A stretch of 42,016 nt of DNA. Origin: Sanchytrium tribonematis (taxonomy: Eukaryota > Sanchytriomycota > Sanchytriomycetes > Sanchytriales > Sanchytriaceae). The DNA is taken from the NCBI GenBank assembly GCA_018985235.1, contig JADGIG010000022.1:1-42016 (forward strand), read 5' to 3'. A model generated the notes under the pieces. That model did not search any database. It was given only the letters and a program-made list of their open reading frames with translations, and was not told the DNA's origin. Shown one piece after another: positions 1 to 9,765 of the stretch (positions within the stretch are counted from its first letter, which is position 1; each line of letters begins with the position of its first letter). The position numbers were made by a program, and so were the translations under genes.

Positions 1-688
1 CTTGCTCATAATATCTAAGTACGAAATAGGCTGTTTGAAATATGAGCCAGGCAAAACTTGAGAATAGCAATTCTTTAAAAATGCCTAAGGTTATGCTCAC
101 TGTGAAGAGTAGTTTAATGAGAATTGCCTGGAGAATAAAATATACAACAAAAGAAATTTGATAAAATGTCAAGCTATCAAATATATAACAAACTTTTCCC
201 ACTCTCTGAACTTTCGCAAAAAAAATGATGATCGCAATTATAACATGAATGACAAAAGCGCCTAGTAATACCAAATATCTAGTCTTTCTGAACATTACAT
301 AAGGCTTACCTAGGAACCACTCATATGTAATTGGAATGCAAGTATGCTCTAAATTGTAATCTACAGCGGATTTCATTGCTTTTGCTAATTTTGCTTCATT
401 AAAATGCCAAGCAAAATACACTGTCCACGACCGTAATAGAATGGGCAGGGAACATAGAGAAACATAAATATGTGAAGCCCAAAATGCTAAATCGCATGCA
501 TCTTGATGCAAATACAACACAAGCGTTATGATAAAATGCAAAACATTAAAAACTCCACCAAAAATGGAAATATCAGGTATTCTATTTTTAAGCTGTTGTT
601 TCCCTGAATTTAATGCAAATGATAAAATCATTATTAGTTGAAAAGGAGTTCCAATAATTAACATTAACAAAGCCAAAGAGTCAAGCAT
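1..688 (-). CDS. Multi-pass membrane protein, possible 7TM receptor (partial, runs off left edge)
   Basis: One frame stays open from an ATG at 688 to the window edge (229 codons, no stop), so the C-terminus is missing. At least six hydrophobic segments are visible, around residues 2-27, 48-62, 72-100, 148-170, 182-202 and 212-225, separated by short polar loops. The third segment contains the run SHIYVSLCSLPILLRSW, which resembles the helix ending in Arg-x-Trp/Arg seen in fungal and protist 7TM proteins that carry RGS domains; this is a weak recollection, not a match I can prove. The start lies only 24 nt after the stop of the Phe-tRNA synthetase gene on the same strand. Three G-alpha genes in the window make a G-protein-coupled receptor attractive, but that is inference. 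A transporter or other multi-pass protein is equally possible. Confidence 0.6.
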   Translation of the reverse strand, partial: MLDSLALLMLIIGTPFQLIMILSFALNSGKQQLKNRIPDISIFGGVFNVLHFIITLVLYLHQDACDLAFWASHIYVSLCSLPILLRSWTVYFAWHFNEAKLAKAMKSAVDYNLEHTCIPITYEWFLGKPYVMFRKTRYLVLLGAFVIHVIIAIIIFFAKVQRVGKVCYIFDSLTFYQISFVVYFILQAILIKLLFTVSITLGIFKELLFSSFAWLIFQTAYFVLRYYEQ

Positions 689-712
689 TTCCGTTTTATT
701 TAAACAAAGAGT

Positions 713-1798
713 TTACCCACGCAGTTGAATGTTGCATTCCGTTGCTAATATGTCTCTAATTTCTGATTGAACTTTGTTGATTTCCTCATTAGTCAGTGTC
801 CTGTCCCACGCCCTAAAGGTCAATTTGATTGTAATGCTCCATTTTTTAGCTTTCGGATGAAAAAATTTATCAGATACTTTTACTTCTTCGATGAGGTTAT
901 CAAAAGGCCTTATTGCATCGAATACAGAATTGATATGAAATTTCCCATTAATTATGGGGTCAAATTCAGAATCTGCCTCATTAATATAGAAAGAAATTTC
1001 TTTATAACAAGGTTGGAAATTGCTAAAAGGCTTAAATGCTTTTTGCTTAGGAACCGCGTCAACAACTACATCCGGGTTCATTATAAATTGGTTGTTAAAT
1101 CTTGGCTCATTTGTCCAAAACAAGCGTATATCTGGAATATTGTACAACAGCATACAAAGACGCTCAATTCCTATGCCACACGCCCACCCGATCTTACCAT
1201 TGTGAGGCGATTTTTGAATTATTTCCTTCCTTATGACTCCACTTCCTAATAGCTCCAGCCATTTCCCGTTTATAAAAGCTTCTAATTCAAAGCTTGGCGC
1301 CGTGAATGGAAAATAGGCATCCACCCATCTGAATTTTACGGTCGGAATGGTATTTTTGAAAAGATAGAGCATAAGTTGCTCAAGAAATTGTTTAAGATCC
1401 GCAACGACTTCAGTCTCATTACTACTTTCAAAAATCTTAATTGCATCCATCTGGTGAAATATGGGATAATGTGTTTTGTCAATTTCATCTTTCCTGTAAG
1501 TATCACAAATCCAGTACGCCTGCTTGTATTTTTTAAGCACATCCTCCTGGTGACATGTTGCGTGAGTTCTTAATACATAGTTGTCATTTATATAATATGT
1601 GTCACCTTTAGATCTACCAACATGATCTTTTGGAAACAATAAAGAATCGAAATTTTGTTGTACAGTTACTTTTGGGGGTGGAGCCGTAACTCTATCAAAA
1701 TTATTACTTGCCATATAACGATCAATAAAATTCACAATTTTTAATAAAGGTGCGTTTCCTGGTGTACAAAGCGGTTTTTGCAAAACTCTTTTCAGCAT
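713..1798 (-). CDS. MSF1: Mitochondrial phenylalanyl-tRNA synthetase
   Basis: This 361-aa single-chain enzyme charges tRNA-Phe in mitochondria. Class II motif 2 is seen as FHQMDAIKIF and motif 3 as GWACGIGIERLCMLL followed by YNIPDIRLFW, both close to the FARS2/Msf1 family. The last ~95 residues form the anticodon-binding FDX-ACB domain (from KPFSNFQPCYKEISF to the C-terminus), which occurs in mitochondrial and bacterial PheRS but not in the cytosolic alpha chain. The ATG at 1798 (MLKRVLQKPL) is chosen because the sequence before it is hydrophobic, non-homologous and overlaps the divergent gene; MLKRVLQKPL is basic and suits a mitochondrial presequence. The protein is somewhat shorter than yeast or human enzymes (about 450 aa). 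The next gene starts only 40 nt away on the other strand. Confidence 0.93.
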   Translation of the reverse strand: MLKRVLQKPLCTPGNAPLLKIVNFIDRYMASNNFDRVTAPPPKVTVQQNFDSLLFPKDHVGRSKGDTYYINDNYVLRTHATCHQEDVLKKYKQAYWICDTYRKDEIDKTHYPIFHQMDAIKIFESSNETEVVADLKQFLEQLMLYLFKNTIPTVKFRWVDAYFPFTAPSFELEAFINGKWLELLGSGVIRKEIIQKSPHNGKIGWACGIGIERLCMLLYNIPDIRLFWTNEPRFNNQFIMNPDVVVDAVPKQKAFKPFSNFQPCYKEISFYINEADSEFDPIINGKFHINSVFDAIRPFDNLIEEVKVSDKFFHPKAKKWSITIKLTFRAWDRTLTNEEINKVQSEIRDILATECNIQLRG

Positions 1799-1838
1799 TC
1801 TTAAATTAACTCTACAAACAAGGAGAAAATTAATTTGA

Positions 1839-3161
1839 ATGAGTAAAAATCCAACTCTGAAAAGGAAGAGAGAAGAGGGTGACGCAATTTTTATATCAAA
1901 AAAGAAAAGAAATGTATTTACCGAGATGCAACTAGAAAGCAAGATAAAAAGTGAAGATGATAGAACAAATTTACACTCTGATATTGTTTGTATCCCAAAC
2001 ACCTGGGACATCTATATACCACGGAAAACCAAGAGGAAAGTGCATGAAGTCTTGGATTTTAGCGAAATTTCTCACAATAATTTTAAAAAAGTCAAACCAC
2101 TTTCGAGCAGTCCTCTATTAGAAAGTAGCTCCACACTGAAAAATGAAGAATTGGTAGAATGTGCTAAAAAATCTGACTCGCCGCCGATTGCTGAGTCGGA
2201 AGTAGTTGTTACACAGGCTGTTGTTACTAAGGGACACGAAGAAGACATTTCTAAAAATTATGTAGCTAAAACTGTGGAAAAAAATAACAATGCGATTGGT
2301 GTTGAGCAGAGCAGTCCGGGAAATATTTCAAATTTGAATGAGGTCAAACCTGAAATTAAAAAATCCCCAATTGATACTGAGAACGGTTCGACTTTGGATG
2401 AAGTGCGAATAGATCCATCAAAAGATATATTGGAATTCAAAATGGATCAGGAAAAAGCTCCCGAAAGCAATTCTATTGAAGTTCCTGCAAAGGACAATAT
2501 GCACGATTCCCCTGATAACAGTGAACATGGACAAATAGACAATACAAATAATTCAGCAAATAATGCTTTCGCTACATTTAAATTTGGCGAGTCAAACATG
2601 AATTTTAATTTCGGAAAGAAGAATTCACCTAGTAAAATTGGTTCTGGTACTGCAGCACAATTTACTTTTAAGGGAGTCGATTCTGGGCCTAATATTAAAC
2701 CGAATCTTGCTGATAGTGAAAAAACATCGCAATTTAATTTTAAAGGCACAAACTTTGAGACTAACATGACACCAAATTTCACTAATACAGGGAAAGTAAC
2801 ACAATTTTCTTTTACTGGCATGAGCGGCAATACACAATTTCCATTTAATTCACTGGCTTCGCAACCCTATAATCATTTTACCACATCTCCCCCAAACAAT
2901 ACCGAAGATACAGAAATGTCAGTAGATCCACAGATTTCGCAAAATGCGACCAATGTGGTCAGCCCAATTCAAAATAGTGGTTTTGCTCAACCTCTATTGG
3001 GTAATCAGATTTTAAGTTTCGACGGATCATCTTCTGTGAATACAACTCCACCTCTGGGAATTTTTGGTCAGAGCACTGCTAATAATTCGTCAATTTTTGG
3101 AATATCCTCAAATAATTCCGCTTCCACAACAAGGAGACCAGCCAGAAGGCGAAACTTTTAA
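1839..3161 (+). CDS. FG-type nucleoporin (Nup1/Nup153/POM121-like)
   Basis: A 440-aa, largely disordered, Asn/Ser-rich protein. The N-terminus is strongly basic (LKRKREEG, SKKKRN, PRKTKRK), which suggests nuclear localisation or importin binding. From about residue 245 there are spaced Phe motifs: FKFGES, FNFGKK, QFTFKG, QFNFKG, QFSFTG, QFPFNS, and near the C-terminus IFGQS and IFGISS. It ends in an Arg cluster (TRRPARRRNF), as in nuclear-basket nucleoporins whose C-termini bind importin. A repeat of roughly 30 residues, QFxFKG-x(n)-N-x-x-P-N, occurs three times with variation. The family is inferred from composition and motif layout rather than a domain match. Its presumed partners Ran and importin-beta are encoded in the same window. 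It converges on the G-alpha 1 gene. Confidence 0.65.
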   Translation: MSKNPTLKRKREEGDAIFISKKKRNVFTEMQLESKIKSEDDRTNLHSDIVCIPNTWDIYIPRKTKRKVHEVLDFSEISHNNFKKVKPLSSSPLLESSSTLKNEELVECAKKSDSPPIAESEVVVTQAVVTKGHEEDISKNYVAKTVEKNNNAIGVEQSSPGNISNLNEVKPEIKKSPIDTENGSTLDEVRIDPSKDILEFKMDQEKAPESNSIEVPAKDNMHDSPDNSEHGQIDNTNNSANNAFATFKFGESNMNFNFGKKNSPSKIGSGTAAQFTFKGVDSGPNIKPNLADSEKTSQFNFKGTNFETNMTPNFTNTGKVTQFSFTGMSGNTQFPFNSLASQPYNHFTTSPPNNTEDTEMSVDPQISQNATNVVSPIQNSGFAQPLLGNQILSFDGSSSVNTTPPLGIFGQSTANNSSIFGISSNNSASTTRRPARRRNF

Positions 3162-3231
3162 GCATCAAATAAATTGTACCATTTACAATTTATTGGCGCA
3201 TGTAGACAAAATGGAGTAAAAATTTACTAAT

Positions 3232-4318
3232 TTACAAGATTCCACTTTCTTTGAGCGCATTTTGCAAGATGGTGTCTTTAACAGCAGCAAAAACTAAATT
3301 AAACAAAAATACCAAGCCTGATATTCGACGTGTCAGTTGCGCAAGTCAAATGTGGATATATTTTAAGTTTAGCTCTATTTACATTAGAAAATTTTCCAAG
3401 GACATACTTCGTTGCTTTGTTAAAGTCGTCTCCGCCAGAATAATCTGGAAAATATTTCTCCAATGGAACTTGCGGTAATTTTGCCTTGAAAAGATCAACT
3501 TTGTTAAGAAACAAAATCATCGAAGATCTAACAAACCATCTCGAATTAATAACAGATTCAAATAATATGATCGATTCATTCATTCTGTTCTGTTTGCTAT
3601 CTTCTAGAAGTGATTGGTCATATTCAGATAAGGAAGTAATGAAAATGACAGATGTAACTCCTTCAAAACAATGAATCCATTTTTTACGTTCACTTCTTTG
3701 ACCACCAACGTCGAACATATGAATAGCCAGCTGTCCCATGTGAAACCTGGTTTCAACGATACCAGTAGTTTTAATACGAGCACGTAAAATATCTTGCTCA
3801 TTTGGTACATAATTGGATTGACAAATTCTCTTTACTTCAGAAAAGAAATAAGGAGCACTGTCAAGTAAATAAAATTCGCTTGATCTTTTCAATGCTTCCT
3901 GGACAACTGGATCAGCCCACAAAGAGGTAATAATATCCGCATGTTCTTGATTCAAGGAAAGTTGGTTGGTATCTTTTTGTCCTTCTGTCAATTCTTGAAA
4001 TCTTTTTGCTAATTTTTTGTTTTTTTCTACTCTCCAATTCAATCCAAGTTTTACCAACGCGTCAGTGAATAATTTGACACTCAATACTATATTGGCATAA
4101 ATTGTAGGTTTAAATGAAAGAGATTCTTGAGTATTATAACCATTCATATGTATGATTTTCATTTGTCGAACAATTGTGGATTTACCAGATTCACCAGCAC
4201 CGAGTAATAAAATTTTACATTCTCTTTTATACTTTTCAGCATCCCGTAAGAGCTGGTCTTCTATTTCTTGATTTCGTTTCTTTTGTCGTCGAATTTCACC
4301 AGAACATGCAGCTCCCAT
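3232..4318 (-). CDS. Heterotrimeric G protein alpha subunit (G-alpha 1)
   Basis: Two exons (4318-3313 and 3293-3232) joined across a 19-nt intron give a 355-aa G-alpha. Seen: N-terminal MGAACSGE (Gly2 myristoylation, Cys5 palmitoylation), P-loop GAGESGKST, switch I with the conserved Arg (LRARIKTTGI), switch [18 protein letters not shown] and the TCAT loop. The intron falls in the codon after IRL; without splicing the protein would end prematurely at SNIRLGIFV. The spliced tail is DTILQNALKESGIL, the receptor-contacting end, with Ser at position -4 where pertussis-toxin-sensitive subunits have Cys. It lacks the second intron that the two paralogues have just before MFDVGGQ. It relays receptor signals at the plasma membrane. 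Which pathway it serves cannot be told from sequence. Confidence 0.96.
3294..3312 (-). other. 19-nt intron in G-alpha 1
   Basis: GTATTTTTGTTTAATTTAG on the minus strand, phase 1. Removing it joins IRL to VFAAVKDTILQ, the conserved end of G-alpha. Confidence 0.95.
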
Positions 4319-4398
4319 ACTTCTCGCGTTTCAAAAAGTTTTAAAGCCTCAAACGGAAGCTAAAATTTTGAGACATTTATTTAAAGTGAGAATTTATT

Positions 4399-5491
4399 TT
4401 ACAATATGAATTTCTTGAAAAGTTCGGTTATTTTGGAGGATCTCGAAGAATTTGGTACAACATAGGGTTGTAAAATTTTAAGTTTGGAAAGGCTACTTAG
4501 GGATGCCCTATTGTCCGGATTTTTATAAAGCATTTCTTTGATTATTATATGATAAGAAGAAGTCTCATCGGGGTAATTAGGCTCTAAGCTCGCCATTATT
4601 TCATACAAATCAGGTAAATTATCCGCATCCCATGGCAAACAGCCATGAAATAAGCAATACAAGGTCACACCTAAGGCAAATATATCTATTTTAGTTCCAT
4701 CGAGCCTTTTCTCTCTCCTTACCTCTGGTGGTGTAAATGCAGGTGTGGTTTCTTTTGGAGAATCAATAATTAGTTGCTTTCCGGAGGGGACACATATAGA
4801 CATTCCGAAATCGGTTAATTTGATATTTCCATTAAAGCATACAAGAATATTATCCGGCTTAATGTCACAGTGAATAATTCGATTGGAATGCAGGAAAGAA
4901 ACAGCGTTTAACATCTGGCCAAAAACCCTTAAACATTCCGTTGTTTGCAATGGCGAGGTTTTCATTTGTGATTCAATATGCATAACTGGGCCCGCACATA
5001 ATTCGAATACTGAGTTAACATGAAGTACTTAAATAAACTGCGTCTGATTTTTGGTCATCTAAAACGTCATATAGTTTCGTTATTCTAGGATGCTCAATTG
5101 CTTTTAAAATTTTGATTTCGTTCTCTAGAGATATACCGTAACTCCAAAAAGCATGGCGTTTTAGTAGTTTTCTAGAGATTACTTTGCACGCATAATGCTT
5201 ATGATCTATTGTGTTCAAAACTTGTAAAACCTTGCTGAACGAGCCTTGTCCTATAGTATTTAAAACGATATACTGATTAATGATGTCATACTGTGCAATT
5301 TTTGATGTCAGTAAAAATTTCTGCTGAGTAGCGGGCGTAGAATGGGTACGTATATGATTTGGATCAGAATATCGTCTGATGCCATTGTAACTGGGAACTC
5401 TTATATGTTCCCTATGCTCACTTGGTCTATGTAAATTAAGATATGAGCTGTTAAGTAAATCTTTTGAATCTTGTACTTCTTTTTGTTCCAT
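4399..5491 (-). CDS. Ser/Thr protein kinase, CaMKK / Sak1-Elm1-like
   Basis: Exons 5491-5029 and 5009-4399 join across a 19-nt intron to encode 357 aa. An N-terminal ~70-residue tail is followed by a kinase domain with Gly-loop IGQGSFSKV, VAIK-type Lys in YACKVISRK, catalytic loop IIHCDIKPDN, DFGMS and activation-segment end TPAFTPPE. The run KLYDVLDDQKSDAVYL followed by ELCAGPVM is the signature of CaM-kinase kinases and yeast Sak1/Tos3/Elm1, which phosphorylate the activation loop of SNF1/AMPK. HRD is changed to HCD and APE to PPE. The intron sits inside YL|IFELC; without splicing the frame ends 14 codons before the GPVM motif. The C-terminus is short, with no clear calmodulin site. Start: the ATG at 5491 is the first in frame. 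It lies 42 nt after the importin-beta gene on the same strand. Confidence 0.88.
5010..5028 (-). other. 19-nt intron in CaMKK-like kinase
   Basis: GTACTTCATGTTAACTCAG, phase 1. Splicing gives DAVYLIFELCAGPVM, a family hallmark. It is the only intron here with C rather than T at position -3. Confidence 0.94.
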
Positions 5492-5533
5492 TTTAGAAAA
5501 AGCCAATTTTCAAAACACGAATTTATTTTGTTT

Positions 5534-7958
5534 TTAGACATCCTGAATAAATATTTGTCTCACATGCTTCGCTTGAACCTCCAGATCAGATGTGCTTTGA
5601 CATAGGTCTAAAAATTTCAGCATCCAAGCACCCTTTAAATTTGTTGTCAGTAGTGGATTGTCAGCCACATGCGGGATTATGTCATTTATAAGACCCAAAA
5701 GAGATTTATAAAGCTGGACATCTCTCAGATAAACATCCTCTGCGCAATTATTGACAAATGTAACGATAAATGGCACTAGAGACTGGAGTATATTTGCTAA
5801 ATTAGTCGACAATACGCTTTGCTTTCATTGCCCATAGTAATTCTATTAAGCAATCCGCGGTAGCTTGGCGTAGCTCTAGAGTGAAATCAGAGTCACTTGC
5901 ATCTATAACAGTACTTGCTGTTGTTAAGATCGATGCTATGTTTTGTAAATAGGGTTCGAAAGAACTTCCCATAGCTGCAGCAAAATCTCCTAGACAAGTC
6001 AAAATAACAGGTTTGACAGACTTCTCCACTGACTGGCTTGTCAAGAGTTGAAATAGTGGTTCAATGAACTCCGAAAAGAATACGCTGGAACCATTCATTT
6101 TCGCAATGTCGCTCAGAAGAAATATTGCATTTCTTAATAAGGAGGGGCTTGTTTGCTGATTCAGAGACGACGAAATGTGCGATTTTAGTGTATTTAAGTA
6201 GCGCATGAATTTATCACCCATAACAAGAACGATAGTTCCCATAATTCGGAGACAATCTTCAGGAATTTTGGTAAAAGCCCCCATAAGTGTTTGCATTATG
6301 TTGTCAACAAGAGATATTTCTAAATTGTCAATTCTTGCAACAACCCTTTCTACTATACAACCCATGTTTTCCAGATGTTCAATAATCGCATTTGATTGAA
6401 TCGCAATATTAGATGTATTGGTAAAACTGCTCAGAGCCTGAGAGCCAATGTTTTCAATAACACCACGTTCACAGTCAGGAGAATTTAGAATGAAGGATTC
6501 TAAAGTTTCAGTTGCTGCTCTTCGAACGCGTGATGGCTCTTGAGGAGTGGGGACACCAGCCATTATAAGTAGACGACCAGAAAGTTTGCTTATAACCAAA
6601 GAACTTGTGGGCGGTTTGTTTGCAATAAAATTACCCAACCCAATACACGATAGTAATTTTACTGGTTCTTCTAATTCCAATCCTTGCTCGAAAGCCGATA
6701 CAATAGAAGCAAAATGGTCTGGGTGAACATAGTTCAATAACTTGTCACAGATAGATCCCAAAACCCAAACACAACTTTCCCGGACACCCGCGCTTTCACA
6801 ACCAACTAATCCAATCAATATTGGGAGCGCAGAATTCACTAAGTGTCCAATGTATTCTGGATCTGGACCATCCAATATGCAGCCGAATGCTGTAACGGCA
6901 CCCTCTTTTAATATCCAATCATTTTGTACAATGTTTGATTCAATGAAAGGGATAACTTCATTTGCTAGATCATTTTTGAGCAATTGCGCAAATAAAGTCA
7001 AACAATTTACAGCAGATGTATATATACACCATTCATCCTTGTCCACATCCTCACAATTTGTCAAAAGCCATGTTAAAATTGGAACAACATCTTTTAAATG
7101 AGTTTTTGCAAAATTCATCATTTGCTTGTCCTGGTATTGTGTAATATTGATTTCTTCATCGCAAATTGTACTCCAAAATTCAATGGCTTGGAGTGCTACC
7201 TGTTCGTCTTTATGAGTTACTCCGTATTGCATTGCAGCTGTTGTAAGACCCGACAAAGCATTTTTCATGTAAGGCTCCATAAATTCATAGTAAATCGTCA
7301 TGATTTTAACAAGACATTCAAAAGCTACAGTTCTAACTTCAGAGTCTTTGTATATACAACAAGTGCAAACAGTCTCCATAATGTAATTTCTCTCACCTTC
7401 AACCTGGAAGTTATCTTTAACGAAAGCAAGTGAATTATTCAAGGCTGCAATACTTGCTTTTTTCACTTTAATAGAATCGTGATTGGCTCCATAAATTACT
7501 GCAGTTAAAATTGGATTAGCGTATGCTTTTAAATATTCAGAATCGACCTTTTCACATATATAGCCAATGGAGCTTAACGCATTGGCTTTTTTACTGTCTG
7601 AATTGGGTGATTGTATTATTTGCATTAGCCTAGGTACCACCAACCAACTCTCAATTTCAACAGCCGCCATGCTTGATATTGCAATTGGAGCCATTGAAGA
7701 TTCCAACAATTCCAGCAAATTCTCGTGAATGGAATTGCGGATTTCAACATTCGTACCCAATATTTCTGTCGATCTTTTTTCGCAAATATTTTTTAATAAC
7801 AAGCAACAGCCACTTACAATTTGGTCATTTTTCTTAGCTTTAAATTCAATATTTATATAATCCAATCCTGCATTTAAATCTAACAATAGACCCTGAAGCT
7901 CTGCTTCTGCAGCAGCGTTTCCTTGGAGTGACTTGATTAAAACATCAGCAAATGACAT
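5534..7958 (-). CDS. KAP95: Importin subunit beta-1 (karyopherin beta)
   Basis: Exons 7958-5816 and 5796-5534 join across a 19-nt intron into an 801-aa HEAT-repeat protein. Repeat-like helical pairs run throughout, with importin-beta landmarks such as KANALSSIGYICE, KEGAVTAFGCILDGP, CVWVLGSICD and the loop GRLLIMAGVPTPQEPSRVRRAATETL. It carries importin-alpha or NLS cargo through nuclear pores and releases it on binding Ran-GTP. The first ATG in frame is at 7958 (MSFADVLIK); the open frame extends seven codons further without an ATG. It is slightly shorter than yeast Kap95 (861) at the C-terminus. Retention of the intron would truncate it after MKAKRIVD. A probable AATAAA begins 6 nt after the stop. 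Ran and a nucleoporin lie elsewhere in the window. Confidence 0.95.
5797..5815 (-). other. 19-nt intron in importin-beta
   Basis: GTATTGTCGACTAATTTAG, phase 1, with a near-perfect CTAAT branch site. Splicing gives AMKAKPNILQSLVPF. Confidence 0.94.
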
Positions 7959-8134
7959 TGTGTGACAATTTGACTCCAATTAAATTTGTGTTGAAAAGAG
8001 CAGCAATTGTATGGCAGCCATGCGTCGTGTTCTTAACACCTCACTGAATTCGACAGCATCTAGTTCACGGTTATATTTTAACGCAAATTTTAATTTAACT
8101 TAATATCGTTAAGACATTTAATTTATTTACATCA

Positions 8135-9243
8135 TCACATAATCCCAACATCCTTCAACGTATTGCTTACGATTGTATCTTTGACAGCATTAAATACGAC
8201 TCTTATGTTGCTAAATAAATTTAAATTACTTGGTATCCGTAGCACATGTTATGTGAGGGTATATTTTTAATTTTGCACGATTGACATTTGTAAATTTTGA
8301 TAAAATGTATTTCGCTGCTCTAGTGACATCATTTCCACCATTATAATCATCATAAAAATTTTCCAATGGAGATCGATCGAGTTTGTCTTTGAATGCGTCT
8401 GCTTTGTTCAAAAACAGTATAAGAGAGCTTTTTTGAAACCACCTCGAATTGATGACAGAATCAAATAGAGAAATCGATTCTTGCATTCTATTTTGGCTTG
8501 AATCCTCGAGTAGTGCTAAATCATAGTCTACAAGACTTACAAAAAATATCACGGAAGTAACAGCTTCAAAGCAATGGATCCATTTCTTTCTCTCACTTCT
8601 TTGCCCACCCACATCAAACATGCTATATCAGAAAAAGTTACTGTATGCTTAACCCTTGGACATTAAATTTTGTTTCGACTATTCCAGTCGTTTTTATCCT
8701 AACTCGTAAAATATCCTGTTCCGAAGGAACGTAGTTTTCATTGGCAATACGTTCCATTTCTTTAATATAATATGGCGTCGAATCTAACATGTAAAATTCA
8801 TTGGAACGATACATTGCCGTACTCGCAGAAGAATCTTCCCAAAGCTCTTTGATGGTTTCCATATGACTTTGTGTGAATTTCAATTCATCAGACTTTTTCA
8901 TATCCTCAAATTCTTGAAGTAGAGCCTCGCATTTTTGTCGGATTACATCAGAGGACCAGCCAATTTTCAGCTTATTTAAAATCCCATCATTGAGGAGCAT
9001 GATTCCAGTAAATATATTCATATATATTGAAGCCTTGAAGGCCAGGCATTCCTGTTTGGAGTAGCCATTCATATGCATAATTTTCATCTGTCTAACAATT
9101 GTTGATTTTCCAGACTCTCCTGATCCTAGTAGTAGTATCTTGGCTTCTTTCTTGAGATTTTCAGCATCTTTTTTCAAACCCTCTTCTATTTGAGAATTTT
9201 TTTGACGAGCAACATTTAAATCCGAAGAACTACACGCACCCAT
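8135..9243 (-). CDS. Heterotrimeric G protein alpha subunit (G-alpha 2)
   Basis: Three exons (9243-8642, 8622-8230, 8210-8135) with two 19-nt introns give a 356-aa G-alpha. Seen: MGACSSSD (myristoylation Gly2 and Cys4), P-loop [19 protein letters not shown] with the switch I Arg, [21 protein letters not shown] and TCAT. The NKxD motif reads NKAD. Splicing restores SIHMFDVGG at the first junction and [11 protein letters not shown] at the second. The receptor-binding tail is TLKDVGIM, different from the other two G-alphas, so it probably couples to other receptors. An upstream non-conserved extension (MFMRFETNLK) is open, but MGACSSS is the start demanded by lipidation. AATAAA lies shortly after the stop. 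Confidence 0.96.
8211..8229 (-). other. 19-nt intron in G-alpha 2 (3' intron)
   Basis: GTAATTTAAATTTATTTAG, phase 2. It lies 14 coding nucleotides upstream of the equivalent intron in G-alpha 1 and 3. Confidence 0.93.
8623..8641 (-). other. 19-nt intron in G-alpha 2 (switch II intron)
   Basis: GTAACTTTTTCTGATATAG, phase 2, inside the His codon of SIHMFDVGG. G-alpha 3 has an intron at exactly the same site. Confidence 0.95.
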
Positions 9244-9304
9244 TTTAAGATTTGTTTCGAAACGCATAAACATATGGCTTTAATTATTTATTGTCAACAT
9301 TATC

Positions 9305-9748
9305 TCAAAAGGAAACCCAGCCCTTCCCATCGTTACTCTTACTCGCTCCTTTATTTATGACAATTGTAGATTTCAGTTGAAAATTACCATCTGGAAGATC
9401 AGCTATATCCTTTTCCTTATTTGGTGCAACTACGTTATTGGAGACACCAGACATTCTTTGTTGTAGCTCTATAGCATCACTTCTGTCTGCTAAACCGATT
9501 CCGCAAAAAAATTGCTTTCCGCCCTGCTCTAACTTGACAACAAAATATCTACTAGAATCTTTTACTGGTGTTAAAATCGATGCACTTTTACCATAGATTT
9601 CCCTCGTATATTGATTCACAAGCTCAAAATAAGATTTCTCAATCTGCAGTGTCCCTTCCCAAACACAATCAATAAAGTCTTGAGTTGAGTACGCGTAATT
9701 TCCATTTTTAATATTTATAGTAAAAATTTGAACGGGACAAACAAGCAT
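9305..9748 (-). CDS. NECAP: NECAP-like endocytic adaptor (PH-like fold)
   Basis: This 147-aa protein aligns with NECAP1/2, which bind the AP-2 alpha-ear and promote clathrin-coated vesicle formation at the plasma membrane. Seen: VCPVQIFTI near the start (family: LCVKPDVSVYRI), a WEGTLQI segment, the hallmark DSSRYFVVKL, and FCGIGLADRSDA. The protein ends in GKGWVSF; a C-terminal WVxF is the known adaptin-ear-binding peptide of NECAPs, so both the PH-like domain and the ear ligand are kept although the protein is only about half the length of animal NECAPs. The ATG at 9748 lies 17 nt from the small membrane-protein gene, and its stop is 61 nt from the G-alpha 2 start. All are on the same strand. 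Confidence 0.9.
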   Translation of the reverse strand: MLVCPVQIFTINIKNGNYAYSTQDFIDCVWEGTLQIEKSYFELVNQYTREIYGKSASILTPVKDSSRYFVVKLEQGGKQFFCGIGLADRSDAIELQQRMSGVSNNVVAPNKEKDIADLPDGNFQLKSTIVINKGASKSNDGKGWVSF

Positions 9749-9765
9749 TGACCTAAAAGTAGTTT

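Noticed and set aside
1713-2011. A 71-residue N-terminal extension of the Phe-tRNA synthetase.
   Set aside because: It lies antisense to the nucleoporin start, is hydrophobic and unlike the family; the ATG at 1798 gives a sensible presequence.
2447-2830. A 127-aa minus-strand ORF with repeats.
   Set aside because: Antisense reflection of the FG-type repeats of the nucleoporin gene.
3294-3312. Frameshifted genes or pseudogenes: many conserved proteins appear split into two frames.
   Set aside because: In each case removal of one GTA...AG segment of 19 nt (21 once) restores the exact conserved residues; random frameshifts would not share length and motif.
6742-7433. Two plus-strand ORFs of 119 and 111 aa.
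   Set aside because: Antisense to the importin-beta gene, which is clearly coding.
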